Below are positions 1-7,836 of a DNA stretch of 35,833 nucleotides, in pieces; position 1 is the stretch's first letter, and each line of letters opens with the position of its first letter. The DNA comes from Parvibaculum sp. (GTDB lineage Bacteria > Pseudomonadota > Alphaproteobacteria > Parvibaculales > Parvibaculaceae). Where the stretch lies: contig JAUSLL010000051.1 of NCBI GenBank assembly GCA_030649335.1, forward strand, positions 1 to 35,833, given 5' to 3'. Below the pieces are notes generated by a model. That model did not search any database. It had not been told where the DNA came from and was given only the letters and a program-made list of their open reading frames with translations. Position numbers and translations under genes: made by a program.

Positions 1-1
1 C

Positions 2-610
2 GATCTCTTCAAGTTCTATGCGGCCAGCGGCGGCGTGCGCGTGCCTTTCGTGATGGCGGGACCGGGCGTGCCGCAGACGCGCATCTCGTCTTTCGCGCTG
101 GTGACGGATATTGCGCCGACGCTGCTCACGCTTGCGGGCGTGACGCCGGACACGGCGGGCCTGCGCCCCATGACGGGCCGCAGCCTTGTGCCGGTGATGG
201 AAGGCAAAGTGGCGCAGACCTACGGGCCGAGTGATCCTGTGGGCATCGAAGTCTCCGGCAATACGGGGTTCTATCTCGACGGGCACAAGATCACCCGCAA
301 CATGCCGCCGCAGGGCGACGGGCAATGGCGGCTTTATGACATCAACGCCGATCCCGGCGAGACAACGGACCTCTCCGCCGCCAAGCCGGAACTGAAGCGG
401 AAGTTGATCGCCGCCTATGACACCTATGCGCAGAGCATGGGCATTCTGCCGATGCCGGAGGGATATGACGCGGTGGCGCAGATCAACAAGAACATTGCCG
501 TGCGCATGCTGAAGCGCGACGGGTGGAAACTCGCCGCGTTCGGGCTGGGCCTTGTCGCCATTGTCTTCGGCGTGGTGTGGGGCATCCGCAGGCGGCGCGC
601 GCGGGCCTGA
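2..610 (+). CDS. Sulfatase (arylsulfatase family), C-terminal part with membrane tail anchor; 5' end outside window
   Basis: The reading frame is open from the first complete codon and lacks its N-terminus, so the formylglycine active-site motif (C/S-x-P-x-R) is not in the window. What remains matches the C-terminal half of arylsulfatase A-type enzymes: a segment reading VPFVMAGPGVP, then DIAPTLLTLAGV, then the family's late LYDINADPGETTDL stretch. The last 30 or so residues form one hydrophobic segment (LAAFGLGLVAIVFGVVWGI) followed by RRRRARA. This predicts a single C-terminal membrane anchor with the enzyme domain in the periplasm, by the positive-inside rule. Family assignment is good. 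The sulfate ester substrate cannot be read. Confidence 0.85.
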   Translation, partial: DLFKFYAASGGVRVPFVMAGPGVPQTRISSFALVTDIAPTLLTLAGVTPDTAGLRPMTGRSLVPVMEGKVAQTYGPSDPVGIEVSGNTGFYLDGHKITRNMPPQGDGQWRLYDINADPGETTDLSAAKPELKRKLIAAYDTYAQSMGILPMPEGYDAVAQINKNIAVRMLKRDGWKLAAFGLGLVAIVFGVVWGIRRRRARA

Positions 611-747
611 AGGCTGATTGTCCCGCCCGTGGAACGATCTGGTGCATAAGTTTCCGTAGTCAGGGCGCTTGGGACTCGCCTAGTCTCTGTGCCAACGAAC
701 GGACAACAGCGGTTGATCCGTCGCTCATAAGATAAGGAAACGGACCT

Positions 748-1137
748 ATGGATAAGCTGACAGTCTATGCCGTGCCGCTCGGCCGGTTGTTTCTCGCGGT
801 TCTCTTCATCATGGCCGGCATAAGCAAGGCGGGAAATCCGGCGGGCACCATCGGTTATATTTCGTCGGCGGGTCTGCCGCTGCCGGAACTGGGCTATGCG
901 ATTGCGCTGGCGGCTGAAATCGGCGGCGGTTTGCTTATTCTCGTGGGCTACCAGACGCGTCTCGTGGCTTTCGGCATGGCGATTTTCACCATCGCAACGG
1001 CGGTCTTCTTCCACAATAATTTCGCCGATCAGACGCAGATGATCAGCTTCATGAAGAACTTCGCCATTGCCGGCGGCTTCCTCGTGCTGGCCGCTCATGG
1101 CGCAGGCGCGCTGAGCATCGACAACCGTAAACGCTGA
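748..1137 (+). CDS. DoxX family inner-membrane protein
   Basis: This is a 129-residue protein with four predicted hydrophobic segments and the DoxX-type opening LGRLFLAVLFIMAGISKAGNP. The middle AAEIGGGLLILVGYQTRLVA and the charged SFMKNFAIAGGFLVL segment are also typical. DoxX/DoxD relatives are small inner-membrane proteins. Some work in thiosulfate or redox handling, but for stand-alone members no defined reaction can be assigned. The start is supported by AAGGA about 12 nt upstream. A 137-bp gap separates it from the sulfatase, so it may be transcribed alone. It converges on cfa with only 31 bp between. Confidence 0.85.
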   Translation: MDKLTVYAVPLGRLFLAVLFIMAGISKAGNPAGTIGYISSAGLPLPELGYAIALAAEIGGGLLILVGYQTRLVAFGMAIFTIATAVFFHNNFADQTQMISFMKNFAIAGGFLVLAAHGAGALSIDNRKR

Positions 1138-1168
1138 CACAAGACCGCGCAGACAGGCGGGGGGTGGC

Positions 1169-2410
1169 TCAGTCGCCGCCCGCCAGTCGCGTGATTTTGC
1201 TCTGTTCCATGATGATTTCGCGGCTGTGGATATAGTCGCGCGTGAGCGGCAGGGCATCGACCTTGCGCGTCAGCTGCATCTGGAAATTGACCATGCCTTC
1301 GTAACGGAACGATGTTTCGGACGCGGCCAGATAAAACTCCCACATGCGGGCGAAGCGTTCGTCGTAGAGCGCCACAGCCTCGGCACGCCGCGCCATGAAA
1401 CGCCTGCGCCATTCGCGCAGGGTCATGGCATAGTGCAGGCGCAGGACTTCGATGTCCGTCATCATCAGACCGGTCGGCTCGACCGAGGCCGCCATTTCGC
1501 TGAGCGCGGGAATATAGCCGCCGGGGAAAATATATTTGGCGATCCACGGATTGGTGGCGGCGGGCGGATCAAGCCGTCCGATGGTGTGGATGAGGGCGAC
1601 GCCATCGGGGTTGAGCAGGCGCTCGACGTTGTTGAAATATTCCGCGTAGTGCCCGACGCCGACATGCTCGAACATGCCGACCGAGACGATGCGGTCAAAG
1701 CCCGGCTCCAGCTCACGGTAATCCTGTAAACGAAACTCCACGCGGTCCGACAGCGCGCGTTCCAAGGCGCGATCGGTGGCGACCTTGTGCTGCTCGCGGC
1801 TGAGCGTGACGCCGACGACACTGGCACCGGTTTCGCGCGCGATGGTGAGCGCCATGCCGCCCCAGCCGCAGCCGATGTCGAGGACACGCTGGCCGGGTTT
1901 GATGTCGAGCTTGGCGATGATGTGACGCTTCTTGGCAAGCTGCGCCTCTTCGAGGCTCATGCCTTCGTGCTCGAAATAGGCACAGGAATATTGCTTGTCG
2001 GCATCGAGGAAGAGATCGTAAAGCCCGCCGTCGAGATCATAGTGATGGGCGACATTGGCCTGCGCCTTGCCGACCGGATTGCGCTGGTCGAGACGACGCT
2101 TCATGCGGCGCAACGCGGCATAGAGTTCCATCGGGCGGCTGGCATATTGCGTGCCGAGATTGCTGAGCAGCAATTCGAGAAAATCATAAATCGTGTGGGG
2201 CGCATCGACGGTGAGATGCCCGTCCATATAGGCCTCACCGAGTTTCAAATAGGGATTGATGGCGAGGCCCAGATGCGGACCGCCGTCGCGCATACGGATG
2301 GTGATGCGCTCACCCGTGCCGTCGCCATAGGCTTTGAAATTTCCCTTGGCATCAGCGACACGCAATGTGCCCTGACGCACGACCTGATCGAGCAATAAAC
2401 CAAACAGCAT
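1169..2410 (-). CDS. cfa: Cyclopropane-fatty-acyl-phospholipid synthase
   Basis: The 413-residue enzyme transfers a methylene group from S-adenosylmethionine to the double bond of unsaturated acyl chains in membrane phospholipids, giving cyclopropane fatty acids. The SAM-binding motif VLDIGCGWGGMA lies near residues 176-187. It is followed by the family's acid-rich AHHYDLDGGLYDLFLD (about 121-136), upstream of the SAM site, and by FEHVGVGHYAEYFNNVERLL. The frame is open upstream to 2500, but the ATG at 2410 has TTGGAGG six nt before it, and the family similarity starts there, so I chose it. A TTGACA hexamer sits on the minus strand at 2532-2537, without a good -10. Acts at the inner face of the cytoplasmic membrane. 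Confidence 0.95.
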   Translation of the reverse strand: MLFGLLLDQVVRQGTLRVADAKGNFKAYGDGTGERITIRMRDGGPHLGLAINPYLKLGEAYMDGHLTVDAPHTIYDFLELLLSNLGTQYASRPMELYAALRRMKRRLDQRNPVGKAQANVAHHYDLDGGLYDLFLDADKQYSCAYFEHEGMSLEEAQLAKKRHIIAKLDIKPGQRVLDIGCGWGGMALTIARETGASVVGVTLSREQHKVATDRALERALSDRVEFRLQDYRELEPGFDRIVSVGMFEHVGVGHYAEYFNNVERLLNPDGVALIHTIGRLDPPAATNPWIAKYIFPGGYIPALSEMAASVEPTGLMMTDIEVLRLHYAMTLREWRRRFMARRAEAVALYDERFARMWEFYLAASETSFRYEGMVNFQMQLTRKVDALPLTRDYIHSREIIMEQSKITRLAGGD

Positions 2411-2596
2411 GCAACCTCCAAGAGCGGAAGGTGTTGACGTGCAGCCGGACCCTGATGCGTTACTGGCGTTCGGGACCCAACCGGGTTGAGTGCCCCCCAA
2501 AACGTAGTCTTCATTTGATGACGGATTATTGTGTCAAGAATTTGGCGCAAGAGTCCAAACAAAAAACGCACATCCAGTAAGGTCGGCGGTAAATAC

Positions 2597-3613
2597 TTAG
2601 GACGGTGTGAGCTGATCGGGCAGCAGCGCAGAATTCTGCCAGGCGATGACGCCGATCAGAACAATCAGCAAAATCGACCAGATGGCGATGCTGATAAGCG
2701 TCGATTCCTTGGCGGCCCGCTGTTCAATCCAAATGCGCGGCTTGATGCCCTTGGCCAGGAATACGATCTGTGCGGAGAGATTGATGCAGACAATATTGAC
2801 CATCAGCAACCCGCCCGCGCCGATGGCCAGATCGTACCGACCAGAGCCGAGCATATAGCCGGTGGCAGCCGCAGGCGGCATGAGGGCGACGGCAACCATG
2901 ACGCCGACCAGCAGGCTGGAAGCACGTGTGGTGATGGAAATAGCACCCGCCGCACCCGACACAAGCGCGAGCGCAATCGCGTCATAGCCGATGACCGTGC
3001 GCGACATGAGTTCCGGCCCGTTGTAACTGTCCGGCAGGATAATGCCCGCAACCGTTGCACCGCCGATGGCGAGGATGATGCCGACCAGATTGGCGAAAGC
3101 AGCACGGCCGATGAGTTCGGTGTCGCCCAGCGCACAACCGAAAGCGAGCGCCATATTGGGACCGAGCAGGGGCGCGATCACCATGGCGGCGATGATGACG
3201 GCGACATTGTCGTTGAACAGGCCGATGGCCGCGACCACGGTGGACAGCAACACGAGTTGGATGAATGTGCCGTCGAGTTTCGCGCCGCGCGCGATCTCGA
3301 TGTAAAGCTCCTCGCGCAAAGCCGTTTCGGCTTTTTTCTTTTTCTCGTCATTCTGGAGCGGTTCGGGGTCGGGCACGATGGCATCGACCGGCGAAAGAAT
3401 GATGCGCCAGTCGTCGTCGGCCCCGAGGCATTTTTGCAGGTAATCGACAAATTCCTGCTGCCGCTCGGAGCGCGCCAGAATGCGCACGATCTGCTTGCCG
3501 TTCTCCGCCACCGTTCCGCGATGAAACTCCAGCGCCTCGAATTGCTCGGCGGTGGCCGCCAGCGTGTCGGCGAGCCCGTCTTTGGCGATGACTTCGATCA
3601 TGCGAACCGGCAT
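2597..3613 (-). CDS. DUF389 family membrane protein
   Basis: The 338-residue protein has a soluble N-terminal domain (about 1-110, beginning PVRMIEVIAKDG). A hydrophobic domain of about six to seven membrane segments follows, carrying the DUF389 hallmarks NDNVAVIIAAMVIAPLLGPN and VGVMVAVALMPPAAATGYML. A lysine cluster (NDEKKKKAE) links the two. The function of DUF389 proteins is unknown; a transport role is often guessed. AAGGAG lies eight nt before the ATG at 3613 and decides the start over the inner Met. It lies upstream of and in the same direction as cfa, with 186 bp between. Confidence 0.9.
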   Translation of the reverse strand: MPVRMIEVIAKDGLADTLAATAEQFEALEFHRGTVAENGKQIVRILARSERQQEFVDYLQKCLGADDDWRIILSPVDAIVPDPEPLQNDEKKKKAETALREELYIEIARGAKLDGTFIQLVLLSTVVAAIGLFNDNVAVIIAAMVIAPLLGPNMALAFGCALGDTELIGRAAFANLVGIILAIGGATVAGIILPDSYNGPELMSRTVIGYDAIALALVSGAAGAISITTRASSLLVGVMVAVALMPPAAATGYMLGSGRYDLAIGAGGLLMVNIVCINLSAQIVFLAKGIKPRIWIEQRAAKESTLISIAIWSILLIVLIGVIAWQNSALLPDQLTPS

Positions 3614-3676
3614 GCAGATCTCCTTTGTTTAACCGGAGTGTCAGTCCGGCAACATCGCGGCACAAGGGCCTAAGTA

Positions 3677-3712
3677 AAAGAAAAACGCCGCCCCCGATAA
3701 GGGAGCGGCGTT
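3677..3712 (-). terminator. Rho-independent terminator of rpsF-rpsR-rplI
   Basis: On the minus strand AACGCCGC (3705-3712) pairs with GCGGCGTT (3684-3691), followed by a T-rich run (TTTTTCTTTT). It lies 32 bp past the rplI stop codon. Confidence 0.9.
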
Positions 3713-3743
3713 AAACTTTGGGCAGTCGGATAAGCCTTGAGGC

Positions 3744-4346
3744 TTATTCGGCGGCTGTTTCTTCTTCGGCAGCAGCTTCGGCGTCGGCTTCAGCTTCGGC
3801 GGCGAGTTCTTCCTTTTCGAAGAATTCGACATCGTCGTTGACGTCGTCGTCGAGATCGCGCTTGGTCAGATCTTCACCGGCGGCCTGACGGACAGCTTCT
3901 TCAGCCGAACGCGCGACGTTGATGGTGATGAGCGTCACAACTTCAGGGTGAAGCGTGATGCGGACCTTGTGGAGGCCGATGTTCTTGATCGGGTGCTGCA
4001 GGGCGACCTGCGTGCGGTTGATCGAGAAACCGTCGGCGGTGACGCCGTCGGCGATGTCGCGTGTGGTGACCGAACCATAAAGCTGGCCCGTGTCGCCTGC
4101 CTGGCGCAGAACGATGATGGTCAGACCTTCGATCTTCGTCTGAACCTTTTCAGCTTCAGCGCGGGCTTCGAGATTGCGGGCTTCAAGCTGGGCGCGCTGT
4201 GTCTCGAACTGAACGAGGTTGGCCTTCGTCGCTCGCAGCGCTTTTTTGCGCGGCAGGAGGAAGTTGCGGGCGTAGCCGTCTTTCACTTTGACGATTTCGC
4301 CCATTTGGCCGAGTTTTTCGACCCGTTCCAGAAGTACGACTTGCAT
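3744..4346 (-). CDS. rplI: 50S ribosomal protein L9
   Basis: The 200-residue L9 begins [21 protein letters not shown] and continues [19 protein letters not shown], the diagnostic N-terminal rRNA-binding domain. The C-terminal domain with [10 protein letters not shown] and ITLHPEVV follows. It is longer than the roughly 150 residues of E. coli L9. The extra part is an acidic tail of about 45 residues ([17 protein letters not shown]-type sequence, rich in Glu and Ala), which several alphaproteobacterial L9 proteins carry. It is third in the operon, 23 bp after rpsR, and is followed by a strong terminator. Confidence 0.97.
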   Translation of the reverse strand: MQVVLLERVEKLGQMGEIVKVKDGYARNFLLPRKKALRATKANLVQFETQRAQLEARNLEARAEAEKVQTKIEGLTIIVLRQAGDTGQLYGSVTTRDIADGVTADGFSINRTQVALQHPIKNIGLHKVRITLHPEVVTLITINVARSAEEAVRQAAGEDLTKRDLDDDVNDDVEFFEKEELAAEAEADAEAAAEEETAAE

Positions 4347-4369
4347 GAGTCTCTTTCCTTTTTCTGGGC

Positions 4370-4615
4370 TTAGCCGATGACGTACGGCAGGAGAGCGAGG
4401 AAACGCGCGCGCTTAATGGCACGGGCGAGTTCACGCTGCTTTTTTGCCGAGACGGCTGTGATGCGGCTCGGAACAATCTTGCCGCGCTCGGAGATGTAGC
4501 GCTGCAGGAGTTTCACGTCCTTGTGATCGATCTTCGGGGCGTTGGCACCGGAGAAGGGGCACGTCTTGCGGCGACGGAAGAAGGGCCGACGTGCGGGGGA
4601 TGCTGTTGTGTTCAT
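4370..4615 (-). CDS. rpsR: 30S ribosomal protein S18
   Basis: The 81-residue protein shows the S18 core [29 protein letters not shown] and the basic end [20 protein letters not shown]. The length is normal. S18 binds S6 on the platform of the small subunit, and the two genes are translationally coupled here: the rpsF stop and the rpsR start share bases in TAATG at 4613-4617. Confidence 0.97.
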   Translation of the reverse strand: MNTTASPARRPFFRRRKTCPFSGANAPKIDHKDVKLLQRYISERGKIVPSRITAVSAKKQRELARAIKRARFLALLPYVIG

Positions 4616-5091
4616 TATGCGTTGTCTCCAGCAGGGGCGTCATCACGCGAGAAGCGCGGACGGTCGCCACGGTCGCCGCCACGCGGACGGTCGCCACGGT
4701 CACCGCGATCGGGGCGGTCGCCACGATCAAAACGGCCACCGCCACCGGGACGCTCATCGCGTCCGCCGCCACGGTTGGACAGCATGGCCGACTGGCCTTC
4801 TTCATGCTCTTCAACGCGGGTGGTGAGGAAACGAAGTACGTCTTCGTTGAGGCCCATCTGGCGTTCCATTTCGGCAACCGCTGCGTGCGGCGCGTCGATG
4901 TTCATGAGCGCGTAATGACCTTTGCGGTTCTTCTTCACTTTGAACGAGAGGTTGCGAAGACCCCAATATTCGTTCTTCGTGACCGAACCGCCATTGTCTT
5001 TGAGAATTGTCGTGAGCTGTTCGATCAGCGTCTCGACCTGTTGCTGCGACACGTCCTGTCGCGCAATGAGAATATGCTCGTAAAGAGCCAT
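4615..5091 (-). CDS. rpsF: 30S ribosomal protein S6 with Arg/Gly/Asp-rich C-terminal tail
   Basis: Residues 1-100 are a standard S6 domain ([56 protein letters not shown]). From about residue 107 to 158 there is a low-complexity tail of repeated RGD, DRP and RGGD units, ending APAGDNA, that E. coli S6 lacks. It is encoded by a 20-bp direct repeat (see 4655-4728). First gene of the S6-S18-L9 operon. S6 binds 16S rRNA cooperatively with S18. The start is fixed by the conserved N-terminus, with TAAAAGG just upstream. Confidence 0.97.
   Translation of the reverse strand: MALYEHILIARQDVSQQQVETLIEQLTTILKDNGGSVTKNEYWGLRNLSFKVKKNRKGHYALMNIDAPHAAVAEMERQMGLNEDVLRFLTTRVEEHEEGQSAMLSNRGGGRDERPGGGGRFDRGDRPDRGDRGDRPRGGDRGDRPRFSRDDAPAGDNA
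4655..4728 (-). repeat. Direct repeat encoding the S6 RGD-rich tail
   Basis: A 20-bp unit occurs perfectly at 4655-4674 and 4682-4701, 27 bp apart and thus in frame. A shorter copy (CGGTCGCCACGATC on the plus strand) lies at 4715-4728. The units encode the DRGDRP-like residues of the rpsF tail, and copy number could vary by slippage. Confidence 0.85.
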
Positions 5092-5132
5092 TGCCTTTTA
5101 CTCCATATGTCCGGCCCTGGCGCAAAGCCCCC

Positions 5133-5155
5133 TTTGAGCCCGAAAAGGCTCGAAA
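5133..5155 (-). promoter_or_regulatory. Hairpin in the rpsF leader, possible S6:S18 autoregulatory element
   Basis: TTTGAGCC (5133-5140) pairs with GGCTC-G-AAA (5147-5155) with one bulged base, about 40 nt before the rpsF start. Many bacteria control this operon by S6:S18 binding to an rpsF leader RNA. Only the position and the hairpin support this here; I did not match the full motif. Confidence 0.25.
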
Positions 5156-5264
5156 GGACTACCAAAGAAGCGGAGACACCGGGACACAGGCTTTGACGCC
5201 CTGTTGTACGAAAACCCGCACAACGCCCCGTTCAGCCCCCAACCAAGGCCTTCAGAAGGGGCGG

Positions 5265-5292
5265 AATATACGGAAAACCAAGGCGAACGCAA
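5265..5292 (-). promoter_or_regulatory. Probable sigma-70 promoter of rpsF-rpsR-rplI
   Basis: On the minus strand TTGCGT (5287-5292) and TATATT (5265-5270) are separated by 16 bp. Transcription would start near 5258 and give a leader of about 165 nt before rpsF. Confidence 0.5.
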
Positions 5293-5347
5293 GGCTTAGG
5301 GCACGAGGGCGGGAGATCGGCGTCGATATGCGTCAATTTGCCGGAAA

Positions 5348-5758
5348 TCAGCTGGGCAACCCGTCAAAAACGGTGAGGCCCGCCGGAAGAGCGGCCCAAT
5401 CGGGACGACCTGCCGCAAAGATCGCGATTTGAGGACGAAAAACCGTCGGATCGTCAAGGGAACCGGCGTATATCGTGAAACTCTCGCTCTCGCCGACGAC
5501 CCCTCCAAACACGAGGCTGCTGCAGGATGTGCAGAAATTGCGTGTGGAAGGCGTGCCGCGCGCCGAGGGCGTGACGGTCTGGCGGGACGGGCCGGAAATG
5601 GTCAGGGCCGAGGCGGAAAAGTTCATGAAGGGGATGAAGCCCGAGCCGGACGCCTTGCGGCAGTCGGCGCAATAACAATGACCGGCCATGTCAGGCTCGC
5701 CGCGCGCTTCATAACGGAGTGCGCCGCAGAGGCAGCCGCCGGTGTGGATCTTGGTCAT
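5348..5758 (-). CDS. GFA/CENP-V family zinc-binding protein
   Basis: The 136-residue protein has the full cysteine pattern of the GFA fold: GGCLCGALRY (C9, C11), HCYCADCRKASGS (C28, C30, C33) and FCTSCSS (C76, C79). These bind zinc. The family is named for a glutathione-dependent formaldehyde-activating enzyme, but most members have no proven activity, so I do not assign one. The frame is open to 5806. The ATG at 5758, directly before TKIHTGGCLCG, fits the family start better than the upstream Met, though the ribosome site is weak. Divergent from the DksA-like gene with about 100 bp between. Confidence 0.88.
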   Translation of the reverse strand: MTKIHTGGCLCGALRYEARGEPDMAGHCYCADCRKASGSGFIPFMNFSASALTISGPSRQTVTPSARGTPSTRNFCTSCSSLVFGGVVGESESFTIYAGSLDDPTVFRPQIAIFAAGRPDWAALPAGLTVFDGLPS

Positions 5759-5861
5759 GGGAAGAAATCCGTTGTCGGTTTTCAGGCAGCTTGCCGCGCC
5801 GGACACGACCCGTCAAATCGCTTCAGGCAGGCACAAATGTGCTTGGGGCGAGGGGTCGTTC

Positions 5862-6218
5862 ATGTTGAAATTACATATGGATAACAGTCGCTTGTATCAG
5901 GAATTGCGTGTTCAGCTGGAACATGAACTCGTCGAGATCAACGGCCTTCGCGATGCGAGCGAAGCCGCACGCGCACCTGTCTCGCTGGACCAGCAAAGCG
6001 TCGGGCGCCTGTCGCGCATGGACGCCATGCAGGGGCAGGCTATGGCGCAGGCCGCAGAGCGCCGCCGCCAGCAGCGCGCGGGCATGATCAGCGCCGCGCT
6101 TGAGCGACTGGACGAGGGTGAATTCGGATTTTGCCTCGGCTGTGGCGAACCGACTCCCGAGGGACGGTTGAAGGCTGATCCGACGGTGACGCGATGTGTG
6201 GGATGTGCCTCGGCTTGA
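5862..6218 (+). CDS. DksA/TraR family zinc finger protein
   Basis: The 118-residue protein ends in the DksA/TraR zinc finger: C91-x2-C94-x17-C112-x2-C115, in CLGCGEPTPEGRLKADPT followed by RCVGC. The upstream half is helical and charged (LYQELRVQLEHELVEINGLRDASE; RLDEGEFGFCLGC), like a short coiled coil. DksA-type proteins bind in the RNA polymerase secondary channel and modulate initiation together with ppGpp. This one is shorter than DksA proper (about 150 residues), more like TraR or YbiI-type relatives. The frame is open upstream, but GAGGGG six nt before the ATG at 5862 decides the start. The target promoters are unknown. Confidence 0.85.
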   Translation: MLKLHMDNSRLYQELRVQLEHELVEINGLRDASEAARAPVSLDQQSVGRLSRMDAMQGQAMAQAAERRRQQRAGMISAALERLDEGEFGFCLGCGEPTPEGRLKADPTVTRCVGCASA

Positions 6219-6306
6219 AACAGTCTCGCGTGGCCTGTAGCGGCGATAGCATTATTTGGACCGCGCCAACGCCAAATTCTTTAATACTGGAGGGCGTGAT
6301 ACATTC

Positions 6307-7170
6307 TCAATTTCTACGACATTCATCCTTTGTCGGAATTATCGTCCTAGCCAATTCATGAGCCGAGTTGCCTTGCATACCACGCAACATTCGCTCGTCA
6401 TACAAAGTCGCCAGCAAGCACATCATGTCTTGAGAAAGGACTACATGCGTACCGTTGCTTGCCAAAATATCACTAGGCTGCAACGCAGTACTATTTTGGA
6501 TTCCTAGACGGACCAGCAGCGCGCGTACGAAACACCGGTCCTTCATTTGCACATTACCGGGCTCATCAGGCACCAAGCCAGCAGCGAAAAAAGCAAGCAC
6601 TCTTGGCTGCGCTAGCGGACCATAAACTTCCTCATCCCTAAAAAAATAAACAAAACAGGGATTGTCTCCTGTTCGAGGCTCGTCGAGAATTTCTTTGTAA
6701 ATTTTGTCAGTGGAGCTGATAGCCGATTCAGCCGCCCCCTCCCATGAGGGCACAGAATTCATCATCCATCTAAATTTCATTAGATGGCTATGACGCAATT
6801 CATCAGCACTTAGGTCGTCCGTTTCAACGAATAACAAACTGGAATCTTCACCTGCTCCTGTTGCCTCAACCCGTATAATATTTACGCCGGTCAGATGCTT
6901 CAGTTTGTCTACCACATCGCCATACACCGGACTTGATGGTGTTAGGTCTCCGGTGGCTATCTCCATCCTGTAATCAAAGTCACTAGCTTTGACGACTTTC
7001 CGATTTGTACCTTTCCCCAATACCCATTCGTCAAACTGTCTTAAATGACGCGCGTTTACAGTCTCTTCTATACGGCTAGATTCATCGGCAGAAATTCCCG
7101 CGGCTGAACAAAATACGAAGACCGTACCCGCAAACAAAATGCTAAAAACAAAATCCAACCGAAATCGCAT
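6307..7170 (-). CDS. Exported DUF2927-like protein in an AT-rich island
   Basis: The 287-residue protein starts with a clear signal peptide (RFRLDFVFSILFAGTVFVFCSAAGISA) and is otherwise soluble, so it is probably periplasmic or secreted. The C-terminal third resembles DUF2927: a Cys before an acidic or aliphatic segment (DRCFVRALLVRLGIQN), SDILASNG, then LSQDMMCLLATLYDERMLRGM. In that family the last segment is a conserved 'D..LL..LYD.R...GM' pattern, which I recall rather than aligned. Function is unknown; the family sometimes looks protease-like in layout. GGAGAG lies about eight nt upstream of the ATG. Base composition is far poorer in GC than both flanks, suggesting transfer. Nothing in the neighbours tells its role. 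Confidence 0.6.
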   Translation of the reverse strand: MRFRLDFVFSILFAGTVFVFCSAAGISADESSRIEETVNARHLRQFDEWVLGKGTNRKVVKASDFDYRMEIATGDLTPSSPVYGDVVDKLKHLTGVNIIRVEATGAGEDSSLLFVETDDLSADELRHSHLMKFRWMMNSVPSWEGAAESAISSTDKIYKEILDEPRTGDNPCFVYFFRDEEVYGPLAQPRVLAFFAAGLVPDEPGNVQMKDRCFVRALLVRLGIQNSTALQPSDILASNGTHVVLSQDMMCLLATLYDERMLRGMQGNSAHELARTIIPTKDECRRN

Positions 7171-7279
7171 CTTTCACTCTCTCCAATTCCAATCGGAACG
7201 TGCAAAATAATCGTCATGTCTCTTTGAAATCACCGAATATTATTGACCCAACAATTATCAGATCGATTTTTAAACAAGA

Positions 7280-7293
7280 ATTGGCGTGCCAAT
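7280..7293. repeat. 14-bp inverted repeat after brnA
   Basis: ATTGGC-GT-GCCAAT is perfect and ends one base from the brnA stop. On the minus strand it is followed by a T-rich stretch (TCTTGTTTAAAA), so it may be a weak terminator of brnTA. The two-base centre would need to open into a four-base loop. Confidence 0.4.
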
Positions 7294-7294
7294 C

Positions 7295-7579
7295 TCACTT
7301 TGCTTTCGTCATCGATTTCTTCAGCGTGTCGTTGATGCGGGTTTGCCAGCCGGGGCCGTTCTCTTTGAAGTAGGCCAGCACATCATTGTCGAGGCGCAGC
7401 GTGACTTGTTCTTTAGTTGGCGTCTTTTGCGGCCCGCGCTCGCCGCGCTTGCGCTTAGGCAGGATGGCGAGAAGGTCAGCAGGCAGAACTTCGGCGGCGG
7501 GGCGAGCGCGTTTGAAATCGGCGCTTGTCCATTCGGGGTTGTCGTCATCAATAAGTGTCGGATCAGGCTTCTTGCTCAT
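7295..7579 (-). CDS. brnA: BrnA family antitoxin
   Basis: The 94-residue protein shows the BrnA pattern: an N-terminal DDDNPEWTSADFKRARPAAEVLP that wraps the toxin, then a ribbon-helix-helix DNA-binding end EQVTLRLDNDVLAYFKENGP with GWQTRINDTLKK. BrnA neutralises BrnT and, as a dimer with it, represses its own promoter. The ATG at 7579 is chosen over an in-frame TTG at 7588; GAGAG lies about ten nt upstream. It overlaps the end of brnT by 17 bp, implying translational coupling. Confidence 0.92.
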   Translation of the reverse strand: MSKKPDPTLIDDDNPEWTSADFKRARPAAEVLPADLLAILPKRKRGERGPQKTPTKEQVTLRLDNDVLAYFKENGPGWQTRINDTLKKSMTKAK

Positions 7580-7832
7580 AGCCGTCAATCTCTCGTTGGT
7601 TTGCTTTACGCAGACTAATCACTCTGATGCCGCCATCGCGCGGCGTGAAGACCAAGGCATGCAATCTATCGTCGATGAATCCAAAGGCGCGAAAGCGGCG
7701 TTCGCCATAGTCGCGTCGTGTGTCTTCGACAATGACGGCGCTTTCCCAGTCGAACTCGCTTGCCATCTCGAATGATAATTGTCGCTCGGCGATATTTCGC
7801 TCGTTCTTAGCCGGATCGAACTCAATCTTCAT
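7563..7832 (-). CDS. brnT: BrnT family toxin (ribonuclease)
   Basis: The 89-residue protein matches BrnT: IEFDPAKNERNIAERQLSFEMA at the start, FDWESAVIVEDTRRDYGERRF in the middle, and the end RVISLRKANQREIDGYEQ. BrnT has a RelE-like fold and cleaves RNA, halting growth when BrnA is lost. Gene order toxin then antitoxin is the usual brnTA order. There is no Shine-Dalgarno sequence before the ATG at 7832. The likely -10 hexamer lies only six bases upstream of it, so the mRNA may be nearly leaderless. Two palindromes in the promoter probably bind BrnA. Confidence 0.92.
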   Translation of the reverse strand: MKIEFDPAKNERNIAERQLSFEMASEFDWESAVIVEDTRRDYGERRFRAFGFIDDRLHALVFTPRDGGIRVISLRKANQREIDGYEQEA

Positions 7833-7836
7833 CTTA

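Noticed and set aside
628-655. GGAAC followed by CCGTA, like an EcfG stress promoter before the DoxX gene
   Set aside because: The spacing is 19 bases and the -10 is not CGTT, so it misses the GGAAC-N16/17-CGTT pattern.
2531-3673. About 380-codon open frame opposite the DUF389 gene
   Set aside because: The minus strand gives a proper membrane protein with ribosome site; the plus frame is rich in Asp, Arg and Gln with no fold-like pattern.
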